A DNA stretch of 64,000 bases from Thermoguttaceae bacterium (GTDB lineage Bacteria > Planctomycetota > Planctomycetia > Pirellulales > Thermoguttaceae), in contig JAGBAA010000142.1 of the NCBI GenBank assembly GCA_017939795.1, positions 1-64,000 of the forward strand, written 5' to 3'. Shown piece by piece: positions 54,932 through 63,994 of this stretch. The translations under genes and the position numbers were made by a program. Numbering within the stretch: position 1 is the first letter of the stretch; the number at the start of each line of letters is the position of its first letter. The notes under the pieces were generated by a model. That model made no database searches, was not told the DNA's origin, and saw only the letters and a program-made list of their open reading frames with translations.

Positions 54932-56596
54932 TTACTCGTGGATGCTCTTCAGACTCCAGATCTCTACGTTTCCTTTTCCGTTGAACGTCATCGAACCAAG
55001 CGGTTCCCCCGCATCCTGACGAGGTGACGTGAGGTACGCCTCTCCGCCGTTTGCGCAGATCTCAAACATCGGACGGTCGATCAGCACCCGAAACGCGATT
55101 TTCCCGTCCCGCGGACGAAGCCCCATTCCGTTCAGATCCCGTCTCCCGGCATTCCAAACCACACGGTCTTTCCCGAAAATCAGTTCCGCATCCTGATCGG
55201 CATCCAGCGTCACGTTCACGTCGTAGAGCTGGCCGTCGCCGAAACCATCGAGAGAAAATTCACCGTTAAACTCACGTTTTTCCTGACGCAAAATCTCCAA
55301 TTCCTTCACCGGCTCAGCAAAAAGACGGATCCCTGCCGGCGTTTTTCGCAGCGTCAGTTCCAGCGGAACGGTGAACGTCTGATTGAACGTATGCTTCGCT
55401 TCCGCCGGAATATCGATCTTCGCCCAGCCGATCTGGATCAGACGGCCCGGCGTATTCGAGAAACAGAGCGACGCATAGAAATTCCCGCGGTGCAGCGTGT
55501 GCTTCTCTGCGTGTTCCGGCACGAACGTCTTCCCATCAAAATGCCCCGTCATGTACCGTCCGTCAGCAGCCCAAAGGACCCATCGCGTATTCTCCGGATC
55601 TCCGTCGACCGGCATTTCGTAAAAGTTCGGGCATTCATAGAAACCGGAAATCGCACCGGTACGCGTCCATTCTTTCCGGTCTTTGCTCTGGTAGAAGGCG
55701 ATGAGACGTTCCTCTTCGATCTCCTCGTAGACCGCGATGAGCCACCTCTTCTCTTTTTCCAGCCAGATCAGCTGCGGATCACGTCCTCGATGGCGAACCA
55801 GCACAGAATCATACTTCCAGGTCCTCCCTTTATCTTCACTGACCGCAAGTGCTTCCCCTGCCCCAGTGTCGGTGAAAGCCGCAAGAAGCGGACGGGAAGA
55901 CGGGTCGTTCGGATCGCTCAAAGGCACATCCCACGCCGGGATCGCCGTCCCGGAGAAGCAGTGCGAGACCGCCATGGACGGATGCCGTTTGTCTTCCGGA
56001 AGATCATCGCCCCAGGGACGCAGGGCGATGGGGAGTTCTTTCCAATGCACAAGATCCTTCGAGACCGCGTGCCCCCACGTCATGTTCTCCCAGCGGATAC
56101 CGACCGGGTTGGACTGCCAGCAGAGATGGTATTCGCCGTCCCAGAAAACCATTCCGTTCGGGTCATTATTCCACCCCTGCATCTGAGAGAAATGAAACTG
56201 CGGGCGCAGTTTTTCACGGTAAAGCGGCTCATTGCGGGGAACGTCGGCCGCATTGGAGATCAGAGCGAGCGTCTTCGCTCCCTCTGGCTGGTCCCTCAGC
56301 TCGACCGTCAAATGACGGCCGGCGTATTCGCTCACGTCGATGAAGGACCACCAATCCGCATTTTCCACAGAATCCGCAAGCGTCGTGATGAAACGGCAAA
56401 CGCGCATACCGTTCTCATCCCAAACCGTCAAAAGGGACCGGCCTGCCGAATTGGAGACCGGAAGGATCAGGAAACGTTCCTGGATCTGAATCGTTTTCGA
56501 AACAGGTTCCTGTGCAGAAACAGTACCTGGCTGAACAGCAAAGCAGAACAGCAGGCACGCAAGCAGAGAAACCAAAATCAGGCGAGCTTTTTTCAT
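54932..56596 (-). CDS. GH32 fructan/sucrose hydrolase, secreted
   Basis: 554 residues with a signal peptide (KKARLILVSLLACLLFCFA to VSAQ). Residues 30-120 are an extra N-terminal beta-sandwich. The five-bladed propeller of GH32 follows: nucleophile Asp145 in WNNDPNG, transition-state stabiliser Asp273 in GRDPQ, acid/base Glu321 in ECPNF. A C-terminal beta-sandwich begins near 430. It cleaves beta-fructosides such as levan, inulin or sucrose. The ATG at 56596 has CAGGAG upstream. It lies downstream of the sugar porter gene, separated by a hairpin, so sugar release and uptake are encoded together. Confidence 0.94.
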   Translation of the reverse strand: MKKARLILVSLLACLLFCFAVQPGTVSAQEPVSKTIQIQERFLILPVSNSAGRSLLTVWDENGMRVCRFITTLADSVENADWWSFIDVSEYAGRHLTVELRDQPEGAKTLALISNAADVPRNEPLYREKLRPQFHFSQMQGWNNDPNGMVFWDGEYHLCWQSNPVGIRWENMTWGHAVSKDLVHWKELPIALRPWGDDLPEDKRHPSMAVSHCFSGTAIPAWDVPLSDPNDPSSRPLLAAFTDTGAGEALAVSEDKGRTWKYDSVLVRHRGRDPQLIWLEKEKRWLIAVYEEIEEERLIAFYQSKDRKEWTRTGAISGFYECPNFYEMPVDGDPENTRWVLWAADGRYMTGHFDGKTFVPEHAEKHTLHRGNFYASLCFSNTPGRLIQIGWAKIDIPAEAKHTFNQTFTVPLELTLRKTPAGIRLFAEPVKELEILRQEKREFNGEFSLDGFGDGQLYDVNVTLDADQDAELIFGKDRVVWNAGRRDLNGMGLRPRDGKIAFRVLIDRPMFEICANGGEAYLTSPRQDAGEPLGSMTFNGKGNVEIWSLKSIHE

Positions 56597-56665
56597 GGTG
56601 TACTCCTGAATGGCAAAAAATGGAAGGAAATGAAATGACCCCGGAAAACTCCCCAAAGTTCACAG

Positions 56666-56697
56666 AAAGCCCTCAAGATCTCCTACCTGAGGGCTTT
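56666..56697 (-). terminator. Hairpin between the sugar porter and GH32 genes
   Basis: AAAGCCCTCA and TGAGGGCTTT form a perfect 10-bp stem with a 12-base loop; only TTTC follows on the minus strand. It may act as a partial terminator that sets the ratio of porter to GH32. Confidence 0.6.
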
Positions 56698-56709
56698 CGG
56701 AAGAAAACG

Positions 56710-58398
56710 CTATGCTTCTTTCATGATCTGTTTCTCGAGCGACTCGATCGTTCCGCCTTTGGTTTCCGGCATCAGGCGCCAGGCGAAGAAGAACTGAAGG
56801 AGCGTCATGCACGCAAAGAACATGAAAGCGTACTGTCCCGAGGTTTCAGAAAGTCCAACGACGACCGGAAACGCCCACGAGATGATCGTGCACATGAACC
56901 AGTGCGTGAAACTGCCAAGAGCCTGACCTTTTGCACGGACGGCATTGGGGAAGATCTCGGAAATGAAGACCCAGATGACCGCCCCTTGCGAGATCGCGAA
57001 GAAAGCGATAAATCCAAGAATGGCCGGGATCGCAATGTACCCGTTGGCGGCGTTTCCCAGACCGATCTGCCATGCGGCAAGACAGTGCATCGCGCAGGTC
57101 CCAAGGGCACCGAACATCAAAAGTGCACGGCGTCCAAACCAGTCGATGAAGAAAAATGCGGCGACCGTGAAAGTCAGGTTGACCACTCCCAGCCCGATCG
57201 TACTGGCGAGAGCGGCCTGCGTGCCGAAATCGAACATTTCGAAAATGCGCGGCGCGTAGTAGTTGATGGCGTTGATCCCGGAAACCTGGTTAAACATCGC
57301 GACGGCCCAGGCAAGGAAAATCGGCCAGAGGTACTTTTTCTGGAAAAGCGGAACGTTTTCCCCTTCCGAGGCGTTTTTGAGCGATTCCGCGATCTGGTCG
57401 ACCGTTTCTTCGGCATTTTCGTCGCCGATCGATTCCAGGACCTTTTTCGCTTCCTCACGGCGTCCGTAGCGCATGAGCCAGCGCGGGGACTCCGGAATCG
57501 TGAAGAGAAGAAGGAAGAAAAGGAACGCAGGGAAGGCTTCGACGCCAAACATCAGACGCCATTTGATCGCCTCCGCAGTCATTCCGGCCGCAAAAAATCC
57601 TGCGAGCTTCTCGCACCAGATCCAGACCGCCGTCTGATTATCGATCGCCAGCGCAACATAGTAGTTCGAGACGTACGAGATCAGAATGCCGAGCACGATA
57701 TTGAACTGGTTCATCGCGACGAGACGGCCGCGGTATTTCCCCGGCGCGATCTCTACGATATAGAGCGGCACGACGACCGAAGAACCGCCGATGGCGACAC
57801 CGCCAAGGAATCGCATGAAGGCCAGAGTCTCCCAGTTCGGCGGAAATGCGCACCCTACCGCAGAAATGAAGTAAAACACCGCCATGACCAGCAGGATCTT
57901 CCGGCGTCCGAAACGGTCTGAGGGCCGTCCGATGCCGAACGCACCGATGATCGTGCCGATGAGCGCGACGGAAACCGTGAATCCATGCCAGAAGTTTGCT
58001 TCATCTTCACCGGCGTACTTTTCCGCTTTCTTTGCCGCGAGCTTCTTCTCCAGCTCCGTGACTTTTGAGGAGACCGTCGCACGCGCCTCCGTTTCCGCCG
58101 CAGTATCTGCATTCACGTCTGCTGCCGGAATTTCCGCCGGAATTTCTGCCGAAACCGCCGATGCAGGATCCAGATCAGCCGGCACGGCTTCTTCAGCTTT
58201 CGCGATTTCCAGCTCGGTTTCGATCGCGGCAATATCGGCCGCTTTCTGCTGAAGTACTTCAAAGTACTCGAGCTGCATTCCTTTCTCGCATCCGGAAATG
58301 ACTCCAGAATCGAAACCAAACAAAAGTCCGCCAAGTGCGGAAACGATGACGATGTAGATCAGCGTGCTCCAGCGCACACCTTTAGACGGTCTGCTCAT
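56710..58398 (-). CDS. Sugar porter (MFS SP family) with enlarged first periplasmic loop
   Basis: 562 residues; typical SP porters have 460-500. Signatures are GGLLFGFDSGVISG in helix 1, GRPSDRFGRRKILL, ESPRWLMRYGRREEA, NQVSGINAINYYAPRIF, and PETKGGTIESLE. These proteins import hexoses with H+ or Na+. Between helices 1 and 2 lies an insertion of about 90 residues: a predicted coiled coil (AADIAAIETELEIAKAEEA), an Ala/Pro/Glu stretch (SAEIPAEIPAADVNADTAAE), and a second coil (VTELEKKLAAKKAEKYAGED). This loop is periplasmic in the MFS fold. Neighbouring GH32 suggests fructose as a substrate. Confidence 0.92.
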   Translation of the reverse strand: MSRPSKGVRWSTLIYIVIVSALGGLLFGFDSGVISGCEKGMQLEYFEVLQQKAADIAAIETELEIAKAEEAVPADLDPASAVSAEIPAEIPAADVNADTAAETEARATVSSKVTELEKKLAAKKAEKYAGEDEANFWHGFTVSVALIGTIIGAFGIGRPSDRFGRRKILLVMAVFYFISAVGCAFPPNWETLAFMRFLGGVAIGGSSVVVPLYIVEIAPGKYRGRLVAMNQFNIVLGILISYVSNYYVALAIDNQTAVWIWCEKLAGFFAAGMTAEAIKWRLMFGVEAFPAFLFFLLLFTIPESPRWLMRYGRREEAKKVLESIGDENAEETVDQIAESLKNASEGENVPLFQKKYLWPIFLAWAVAMFNQVSGINAINYYAPRIFEMFDFGTQAALASTIGLGVVNLTFTVAAFFFIDWFGRRALLMFGALGTCAMHCLAAWQIGLGNAANGYIAIPAILGFIAFFAISQGAVIWVFISEIFPNAVRAKGQALGSFTHWFMCTIISWAFPVVVGLSETSGQYAFMFFACMTLLQFFFAWRLMPETKGGTIESLEKQIMKEA

Positions 58399-58563
58399 AG
58401 GTATCTATCTTCCAAATTTTCTAAAACGGATGGAAACGCGGTCAAATTTCAGACCTTAATGCCATAAATTCCATTTTAGCGTCAAATCAAAAGGAAAAAA
58501 GGGGTAGACCCCCAAAAATTTGAAAGTTTTTTCGTTTTATTTTTCACTCCCGGATGTTCGTTC

Positions 58564-58591
58564 TTGACAAAATCTTAAATTTTGGTAAAAT
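58564..58591 (+). promoter_or_regulatory. Promoter of the nrnA-like gene
   Basis: Perfect TTGACA, 16 bp, TAAAAT preceded by GG. The leader to the GTG at 58683 is about 85 bases. It overlaps the start of a longer reading frame and thus argues for the GTG start. Confidence 0.75.
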
Positions 58592-58682
58592 AGAGAGGAA
58601 TCGGCAGTCTTTTTACTGCTCCGTATGTACGTTCAGTTCTGCCCAGCCGCAGAACCCGCCCAAAATTGAAAGAGGTCCCTAC

Positions 58683-59738
58683 GTGAAACACAGCTGGAAA
58701 AAATTTGCTTCCCTGCTCCAGGACTCCCGCAGCATCCTGATCGCTTCGCATGCCCGGGCAGACGGAGACGCATTGGGAAGCGAACTTGCACTCGCAGCCG
58801 GTTTACGCTCGCTCGGTTTCAGAGTGACGGTCGTGAATCCGGATCTTCCGTCAGAAATGTTTCGTTTCATGGGGAAGGACTTTGACGCGATCCGTTTCTT
58901 CGACGGAACGTCCGATCTGGGAACCGATCCTGACCCGCGCCGTCTTTCACGAAGTGAAGCACAGACTTTCGACACGCTGCTGATCGTCGACACCTCGGCA
59001 CGTTCCCAGCTGCGTTCCCTTTCCGAACTGGCGGATTCCGGCTATTTCAAGGTCCTGGTGATCGACCATCATGCCGTCTCAGACCGCCTCACAGAAAACG
59101 ATTTTTCCGACGCCTCCAAACCGGCTGCCGGGTGCCTGGTCATGGACCTTCTCGAGTCGCTGGAGATCCCGCTGGCCCTGCGTGAAGAAGACGCATCGTG
59201 CAGCATCGCCGACTTTCTTTTCTTCGCCATCGCGACAGATACCGGATGGTTCCGCTTCCCCTCCGTTCTGCCGGAGACCCTGCATCAGGCGGCACGTCTG
59301 ATGGAAGCCGGCGCATCGACCTCGCGCCTTTACCGGTTCGCCTGCGAAAATTACGCTCCAGCCCGCATGAAGCTCATGGAAGCTCTGGGACGCAATTTCA
59401 CCTTGGAATGCAGTGGAAAACTGGCCTACTCCCGCCTGGAAAAGAAAGACTTCGACCAGGCTGGCGCCGTCATGAGCGACACGTCGGAGATGGTGAATCA
59501 GCTCCTGACGACTGCGGGAGTCGAGGCCGTCTGTCTCTTTACGCAAGTCGAAAACGGGGTGCGGCTCAATTTCCGAAGCCGCGAAAATTTCGATGTCGCG
59601 CAGCTCGCCGGACAATTCGGCGGCGGCGGACACAAAAATGCCTCCGGCGCATTCTTGGGAACTTCCATGACCGAGGCCCAGAACCGGGTCCTTCCCTCAA
59701 TGCGCGCCCTTTTTCAAAATTCAACGCACAAAAACTAA
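58683..59738 (+). CDS. DHH/DHHA1 phosphoesterase, NrnA-like
   Basis: 351 residues. It belongs to the DHH family that degrades nanoRNA and hydrolyses pAp. Motifs are SHARADGDALGSELALAAGL, LLIVDTSARSQL, VLVIDHHAVSD (the DHH triad), AIATDTGWFRFPS, and the DHHA1 substrate-binding GGGGHKNASGAF. The GTG start at 58683 has GAGG upstream. The gene is the first of a plus-strand series leading to the Rieske and cytochrome genes, 57 bases before the former. Confidence 0.92.
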   Translation: MKHSWKKFASLLQDSRSILIASHARADGDALGSELALAAGLRSLGFRVTVVNPDLPSEMFRFMGKDFDAIRFFDGTSDLGTDPDPRRLSRSEAQTFDTLLIVDTSARSQLRSLSELADSGYFKVLVIDHHAVSDRLTENDFSDASKPAAGCLVMDLLESLEIPLALREEDASCSIADFLFFAIATDTGWFRFPSVLPETLHQAARLMEAGASTSRLYRFACENYAPARMKLMEALGRNFTLECSGKLAYSRLEKKDFDQAGAVMSDTSEMVNQLLTTAGVEAVCLFTQVENGVRLNFRSRENFDVAQLAGQFGGGGHKNASGAFLGTSMTEAQNRVLPSMRALFQNSTHKN

Positions 59739-59795
59739 AAGTGTGCCGGAATCGAGAACGTCCGGTGCATGGACTTTAATTAAAGGAAACGATTT

Positions 59796-60422
59796 ATGAG
59801 CAATACTGAAAAAGACGACGTTAAAAAATCCTGCGGCTGCGGATGCTCCAGCGCACACAGCGTCTCGGAACTCCCGACGGGCCGACGCTGCTTCATGGCG
59901 CAGGCCGGCGCAGTAGTCCTGACGGCTGCAGCTGCGGCTCCGGCCGTCATGGCGGCTGCTTCGACCATCCTGACTCCGGTCAAGAAACATTTTGACGCCT
60001 CCAAAGAACAGGCCGGCGGCGAAGTGAAAGAGTACCCGGTCGGTACGTTCGCAGAACTCCCGGAAGACGGTACTCCGCTTCTGGTCTCCATCCGCGACGA
60101 ACTGGTCGACGGCTGGACGAAGGAAATCAGCGTCAAAGGCGCCATTTTTGCCCGCCGTGTCGGAGAAAATACCGTCAAGGTCCTCCACACGATGTGCCCG
60201 CACATGGGAAGCACCGTCGGTTTCAAAGCTGCCGAAACGAAATTCTTCTGCCCGAGCCATTCCGCCTATTTCGATCTGGACGGCAAGCGTCTGGACGTTG
60301 GTGCTCCGAATCCGTGCAAGCGCGACATGGACGAGCTGGAATCCCGTATTGCGGAAGACGGAATGATCTACGTGCAGTACATGTGCTTCAAAAGCGACAG
60401 TCCGGAAAAGATCCCGGCCTGA
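59796..60422 (+). CDS. Rieske iron-sulfur protein
   Basis: 208 residues. A Tat-like N-terminus (ELPTGRRCFMAQAGAVVL) with one membrane helix anchors a Rieske domain. The cluster ligands are in CPHMGSTV and CPSHSAYFD, a Cys-x-His/Cys-x-x-His pair. A Cys-rich CGCGCSS near residue 13 precedes the anchor and is unusual. The protein would take electrons from quinol in a bc-type complex. It lies directly upstream of the cytochrome b-c fusion. Confidence 0.93.
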   Translation: MSNTEKDDVKKSCGCGCSSAHSVSELPTGRRCFMAQAGAVVLTAAAAAPAVMAAASTILTPVKKHFDASKEQAGGEVKEYPVGTFAELPEDGTPLLVSIRDELVDGWTKEISVKGAIFARRVGENTVKVLHTMCPHMGSTVGFKAAETKFFCPSHSAYFDLDGKRLDVGAPNPCKRDMDELESRIAEDGMIYVQYMCFKSDSPEKIPA

Positions 60423-60496
60423 TTTTCCTCGAAACAGAAAAAATCGGAAATTCGTTTTCCGTTTGATCCACCAGAAAATAAAAAAAGAATTTTGCT

Positions 60497-63160
60497 ATGA
60501 TTATGAAATTTTTCGATTGGCTGGAATCCCGTACCGGATTCTGCACACTGCTTAAGGCCGTCGGTAACCGGCGCTGGGTCAAGACGCTCATGGACATGAA
60601 AATGTGGCCCGGGATCCTCTTTTTCCTCTGCGCGGTCCAGTGCATCACCGGCTTCATCCTCTGGATGCACTACAGTCCGAGCACGCAGACCGCGTATGAA
60701 AGCGTTTTCCACATCCAGTACTCCCTCTGGGGCGGCTGGCTCCTGCGCGGGATCCACCACCATTCCGCTCAGGTCTTCATGGCCGTCGCGATGATCTACG
60801 TCATCCGATTCATCCTTTTCGGAATGTACCGCAAGCCGCGCGAACTCACGTTCTGGCTTTCGATGCTCATCTTTTTCTTTGGTCTCGCCGCGTGCCTGAC
60901 CGGGGACCTTCTTCCGTGGACCCAGAACGCCTACGGCGCGACGCTCGTCCGCGTGAAGTACCTCACCCAGATCCCGTTCGTCGGGCAGATGCTCTACGAG
61001 CTGGCCTGCGGCGGTTCCGGAATCAACAATCTGACGCTCACGCACTTCTTCGCGCTGCATGTTGGCGTTTTTGCTGCCGGAACCATCGTCCTGCTCATCC
61101 TTCATGCGATCTGCGATGCCCGTACGGAACGCAAGATCCTCGACGAACAGCTCGCCAGCGGCGAACTGAAAGTCCCCGCACAGACTGCCGCAAGCTGCGG
61201 CGGATGCCGAAGCACCGGGATCGCCCGCTGGTGGTCCTGCCAGGCTGCCGTGAATGCACTGGGATGCTGTGTCGCGATGGGGATCGTGCTCGCGCTCTGC
61301 TTCCAGAACCTTGGCGAGTACCGTGAAGCAAAGAAACTTTCTGCTCTCAAAGCAGCTCCCGCTGTTGAAGCTCCGGCAAACGCACCCGCTGCGGAAACAG
61401 CTCCGGTCGAAGCCCCTGCTGCCGTTGAGGCCGCCCCGGCTCCAGCTGCCGGAAATGACGCCAATGCTGTCGTTGAAGCCGTCCAGCCCGCTCAGGCAGA
61501 ACCTGCCCCGGCTCCCGCCCCGGTCGAACCTGCCCAGGCTCCGGCTCCCGCCCCGGTCGAACCTGCCCCGGCTCCCGCTCCCGTTCCGGTCGAACCTGCC
61601 CCGGCTCCGGCTCCCGCCCCGGTCGAACCTGCCCCGGCTCCGGCTCCCGCTCCGGCAGAACCTGCCCCGGCTCCGGCTGCTGAAGAAACCCTGGAGATCG
61701 AAGTCGTTGAAGAAGCTGCCCCGACACCGGCCGCTGATGCTGCTCCGGCTGCCCCGGCTCCGGAAGTAAATGCGGAAACTGCGGCCCCCGCAGAAGCTCC
61801 GGCGGTGGGATCGGCCGTCACTGAAGAAACTGCGGCCCCGGCAGAAGAAGCCGAAGCTGAAGAAGCCGAAGAAGCAATGGCTGTTCCGTCCGTCGTGAAA
61901 CCGGGTCTTTATCTCGGTGCAGAACTTGGTCCTCCGGCCGACACCAGCCCGATGGCCAGCTCTGAAACAGTGCGTCCGGAGTGGACATTGCGCTGTCTGT
62001 ATGAGTACGCACTTCTCTTCTCGAGCAAGTGTCCGGAATTCATTCTGATCTTCTGCATTCCTGGTGCAGTCGTCGTCATTTTCTTCCTGATGCCGTTCAT
62101 TGCGCGGATTCGCGGCGGGCACGTTTTCAACGTCGCTTTCTTTGCCGTGATCGCACTGGCTCTGATTTACCTCACGTTTGCATCGTACGATCGTGACGCA
62201 AAGAACGAAGCCTACCAGACGGCAATGAAGTCGGAACGTCAGCGTGCGATGGATGTTTACTCCGCGATCCAGGAGTTCGGCGGTATTCGCAAATCGGGTG
62301 CGCTCTCCATGATCTCCGGCACAGCTCCGGCCGCCTCCGACGCAGAAGTCGTCATCCCGACCGGTCCGGAAGTCTTCAAGAAACACTGCGCGTCCTGCCA
62401 TCCGTACGCTCCGGCAGACGAAACCGTCACGGGCGACGACATTTTCCGGATGGAAACGCCCTGTGCTCCGAATCTCTGGGGCTACGGCACGCGCGATTGG
62501 ATCGCCGGCTGGATGGACAAAAACCGCGTCGGCACGAAGGACTACATCGGCTACGAAAACTCTGCGTTTGAGGAAATGAAGACTGTCGCGGAATCGCTCT
62601 TCAACCAGATGGATCCGAACAGTCCGCTGAGTGAAGATTACTCGGACGAAGACCGCGCGAAAATGCGTGCGGAACTCGATTCCATCATCGAACTGCTGAC
62701 TGCGGAAGCGTCGCTGACTCAGCCGCGCACGGCCTCCGTCGAGGCGGTAGAACTGCGAAAACTGCGCTGGAAGTCTGACGGAAAGAATCTCCGCAAGATC
62801 GAAGACCGCGACGGAAACGAAGTCAAGGAAGTCCTCCAGTACACGATCGACGGCGTGAATCCTGACGGTCTGGCCGCCTACTCAAAGAGCTGCCTGAAGT
62901 GCCATCAGTTCTACGATTATCCGAAACAGCCGGGACACAGCGGTCCGGATCTGACGGCGTATGCGTCGAAAGAGTGGACGAAGCGCGTCATCGAAGATGC
63001 GTCGAAATTCTACGACAAAAACACGATGACCATCTTCCATGCAGAACCGGAAGGCTCGGCGAACAATCTCATGACTCCGCTGGAGATCGAGGTCGTCGCT
63101 GCCTGGCTGACCGAAGGAAACCTGAAGAAAGAAGACGCTCCGGCAGAAAGCGCGGAATAG
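60497..63160 (+). CDS. Cytochrome b fused to dihaem cytochrome c, with Ala/Pro/Glu spacer in the ef loop
   Basis: 887 residues. Helices A-D of cytochrome b with haem ligands in GIHHHSAQVF (residues 86-89) and THFFALHVG (183, 188), then helix E (AAVNALGCCVAMGIVLALCF). Residues about 285-465 are an Ala/Pro/Glu spacer. PEWT near 493 corresponds to the PEWY quinol-site motif of the ef loop. Helices F and G follow, then a cytochrome c region with haem motifs HCASCH (near 631) and SCLKCH (near 798). By topology the spacer and the c domain are both periplasmic. The gene thus supplies the b and c subunits of a bc-type quinol oxidase, with the Rieske protein encoded just upstream. Confidence 0.88.
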   Translation: MIMKFFDWLESRTGFCTLLKAVGNRRWVKTLMDMKMWPGILFFLCAVQCITGFILWMHYSPSTQTAYESVFHIQYSLWGGWLLRGIHHHSAQVFMAVAMIYVIRFILFGMYRKPRELTFWLSMLIFFFGLAACLTGDLLPWTQNAYGATLVRVKYLTQIPFVGQMLYELACGGSGINNLTLTHFFALHVGVFAAGTIVLLILHAICDARTERKILDEQLASGELKVPAQTAASCGGCRSTGIARWWSCQAAVNALGCCVAMGIVLALCFQNLGEYREAKKLSALKAAPAVEAPANAPAAETAPVEAPAAVEAAPAPAAGNDANAVVEAVQPAQAEPAPAPAPVEPAQAPAPAPVEPAPAPAPVPVEPAPAPAPAPVEPAPAPAPAPAEPAPAPAAEETLEIEVVEEAAPTPAADAAPAAPAPEVNAETAAPAEAPAVGSAVTEETAAPAEEAEAEEAEEAMAVPSVVKPGLYLGAELGPPADTSPMASSETVRPEWTLRCLYEYALLFSSKCPEFILIFCIPGAVVVIFFLMPFIARIRGGHVFNVAFFAVIALALIYLTFASYDRDAKNEAYQTAMKSERQRAMDVYSAIQEFGGIRKSGALSMISGTAPAASDAEVVIPTGPEVFKKHCASCHPYAPADETVTGDDIFRMETPCAPNLWGYGTRDWIAGWMDKNRVGTKDYIGYENSAFEEMKTVAESLFNQMDPNSPLSEDYSDEDRAKMRAELDSIIELLTAEASLTQPRTASVEAVELRKLRWKSDGKNLRKIEDRDGNEVKEVLQYTIDGVNPDGLAAYSKSCLKCHQFYDYPKQPGHSGPDLTAYASKEWTKRVIEDASKFYDKNTMTIFHAEPEGSANNLMTPLEIEVVAAWLTEGNLKKEDAPAESAE
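61355..61870 (+). repeat. Repetitive Ala/Pro/Glu-coding tract in the cytochrome b gene
   Basis: Codons for VEPAPAPAPAP-type units repeat about five times in the centre (around 61500-61680), flanked by Ala/Glu-rich text without strict periodicity. The tract is in frame and free of stops. Confidence 0.8.
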
Positions 63161-63173
63161 TCTGAGATCCGTC

Positions 63174-63205
63174 CCCGGCAGGATCCTGTCCAGAAACCTG
63201 CCGGG
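63174..63205 (+). terminator. Stem-loop after the cytochrome gene
   Basis: CCCGGCAGG and CCTGCCGGG form a perfect 9-bp stem, 15 bases after the stop codon. The T-run is weak. Confidence 0.6.
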
Positions 63206-63221
63206 TATTTGGAAAAATTTT

Positions 63222-63264
63222 CAGCCCCTCGCGAGACATGCACTCCGGGGCGGCTGATTTTTTT
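63222..63264 (+). terminator. Second terminator before aroK
   Basis: CAGCC and GGCTG close a longer imperfect stem (with CCC against GGG inside) and are followed by seven T residues. Confidence 0.55.
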
Positions 63265-63284
63265 GAAAAAATGGAGAGAATAAA

Positions 63285-63815
63285 ATGATCGTTTCGTTAA
63301 TTGGCTATCGTGCGACCGGAAAAACGACGATCGCGCGCCTTCTCGCTGAGGCGCTTGGGTGTCCGTGGATCGATTCGGACCGGGAGATCGAGCGTCAGGC
63401 AGGAAAGACCATCGCGGAGATCTTCGCGGAGGACGGAGAGCCGGCGTTTCGGAATTTCGAGGAGCGGATCATCGCAGAACTGTGCCTGAAAAAGGAACTC
63501 ATCCTCGCGACAGGCGGCGGAGCCGTCATGCGGGAAAACACGCGGAACATTCTGCGTGCGTCCGGGCCGGTCCTCTGGCTGACGGCGTCGGCAGAGACGA
63601 TCCACCAGCGTATGAACGGCGACTCCACGACCGCGACGAGCCGACCGAGCCTCACGGACCTCTCGGCACTGGATGAGATCCGCCATCTTCTGGAAGTCCG
63701 CGAGCCGTTCTATCGGGACTGCGCGACGATGGAGATCACGACGGAACTCTGTTCTCCGGAAGAGATCGTCCGCCAGATCCTCGAGATCGGCTGCCCCGAC
63801 GGCGTAAAGAAATAG
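63285..63815 (+). CDS. aroK: Shikimate kinase
   Basis: 176 residues, the family size. It phosphorylates shikimate at O3 in aromatic amino acid synthesis. Walker A is GYRATGKTT (residues 7-15). The shikimate-binding residues are in WIDSDREIE, the Arg of FRNFEERI and the GGG of ATGGGAVM. The lid region is RPSLTD. The start ATG has GGAGAG upstream and follows two terminators, so it is probably transcribed separately. Confidence 0.95.
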   Translation: MIVSLIGYRATGKTTIARLLAEALGCPWIDSDREIERQAGKTIAEIFAEDGEPAFRNFEERIIAELCLKKELILATGGGAVMRENTRNILRASGPVLWLTASAETIHQRMNGDSTTATSRPSLTDLSALDEIRHLLEVREPFYRDCATMEITTELCSPEEIVRQILEIGCPDGVKK

Positions 63816-63842
63816 AAAATAGACCGCATTTCACCTCACAGA

Positions 63843-63875
63843 ACGGACAGAATACTCCGGTATTCCGTCCGTTTT
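63843..63875 (+). terminator. Intrinsic terminator of aroK
   Basis: ACGGACAGAATAC and GTATTCCGTCCGT pair with a single A-C mismatch around a four-base loop, followed by TTTT. Confidence 0.75.
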
Positions 63876-63950
63876 CAGATTTAGCCCAGAACTCCCTCCA
63901 CTTGGAGACTTCTGCACACTGTCCACTCGTTTCATTGCGAAAATACGCAA

Positions 63951-63994
63951 CAAAAAACCGTGAGAAAAACAGAAGGCTCTGTTCATCTCACGGT
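63951..63994 (-). terminator. Intrinsic terminator of a gene beyond the right edge
   Basis: On the minus strand ACCGTGAGA and TCTCACGGT form a 9-bp stem with a nested AACAGA/TCTGTT hairpin, followed by TTTTTT. A minus-strand gene should therefore end just outside the window. Confidence 0.7.

Noticed and set aside
60368-62401. A 677-codon open frame on the minus strand opposite the Rieske and cytochrome genes
   Set aside because: Its Ser/Arg/Gly repeats are the reverse of the Ala/Pro/Glu spacer. The plus strand has haem and Rieske motifs.
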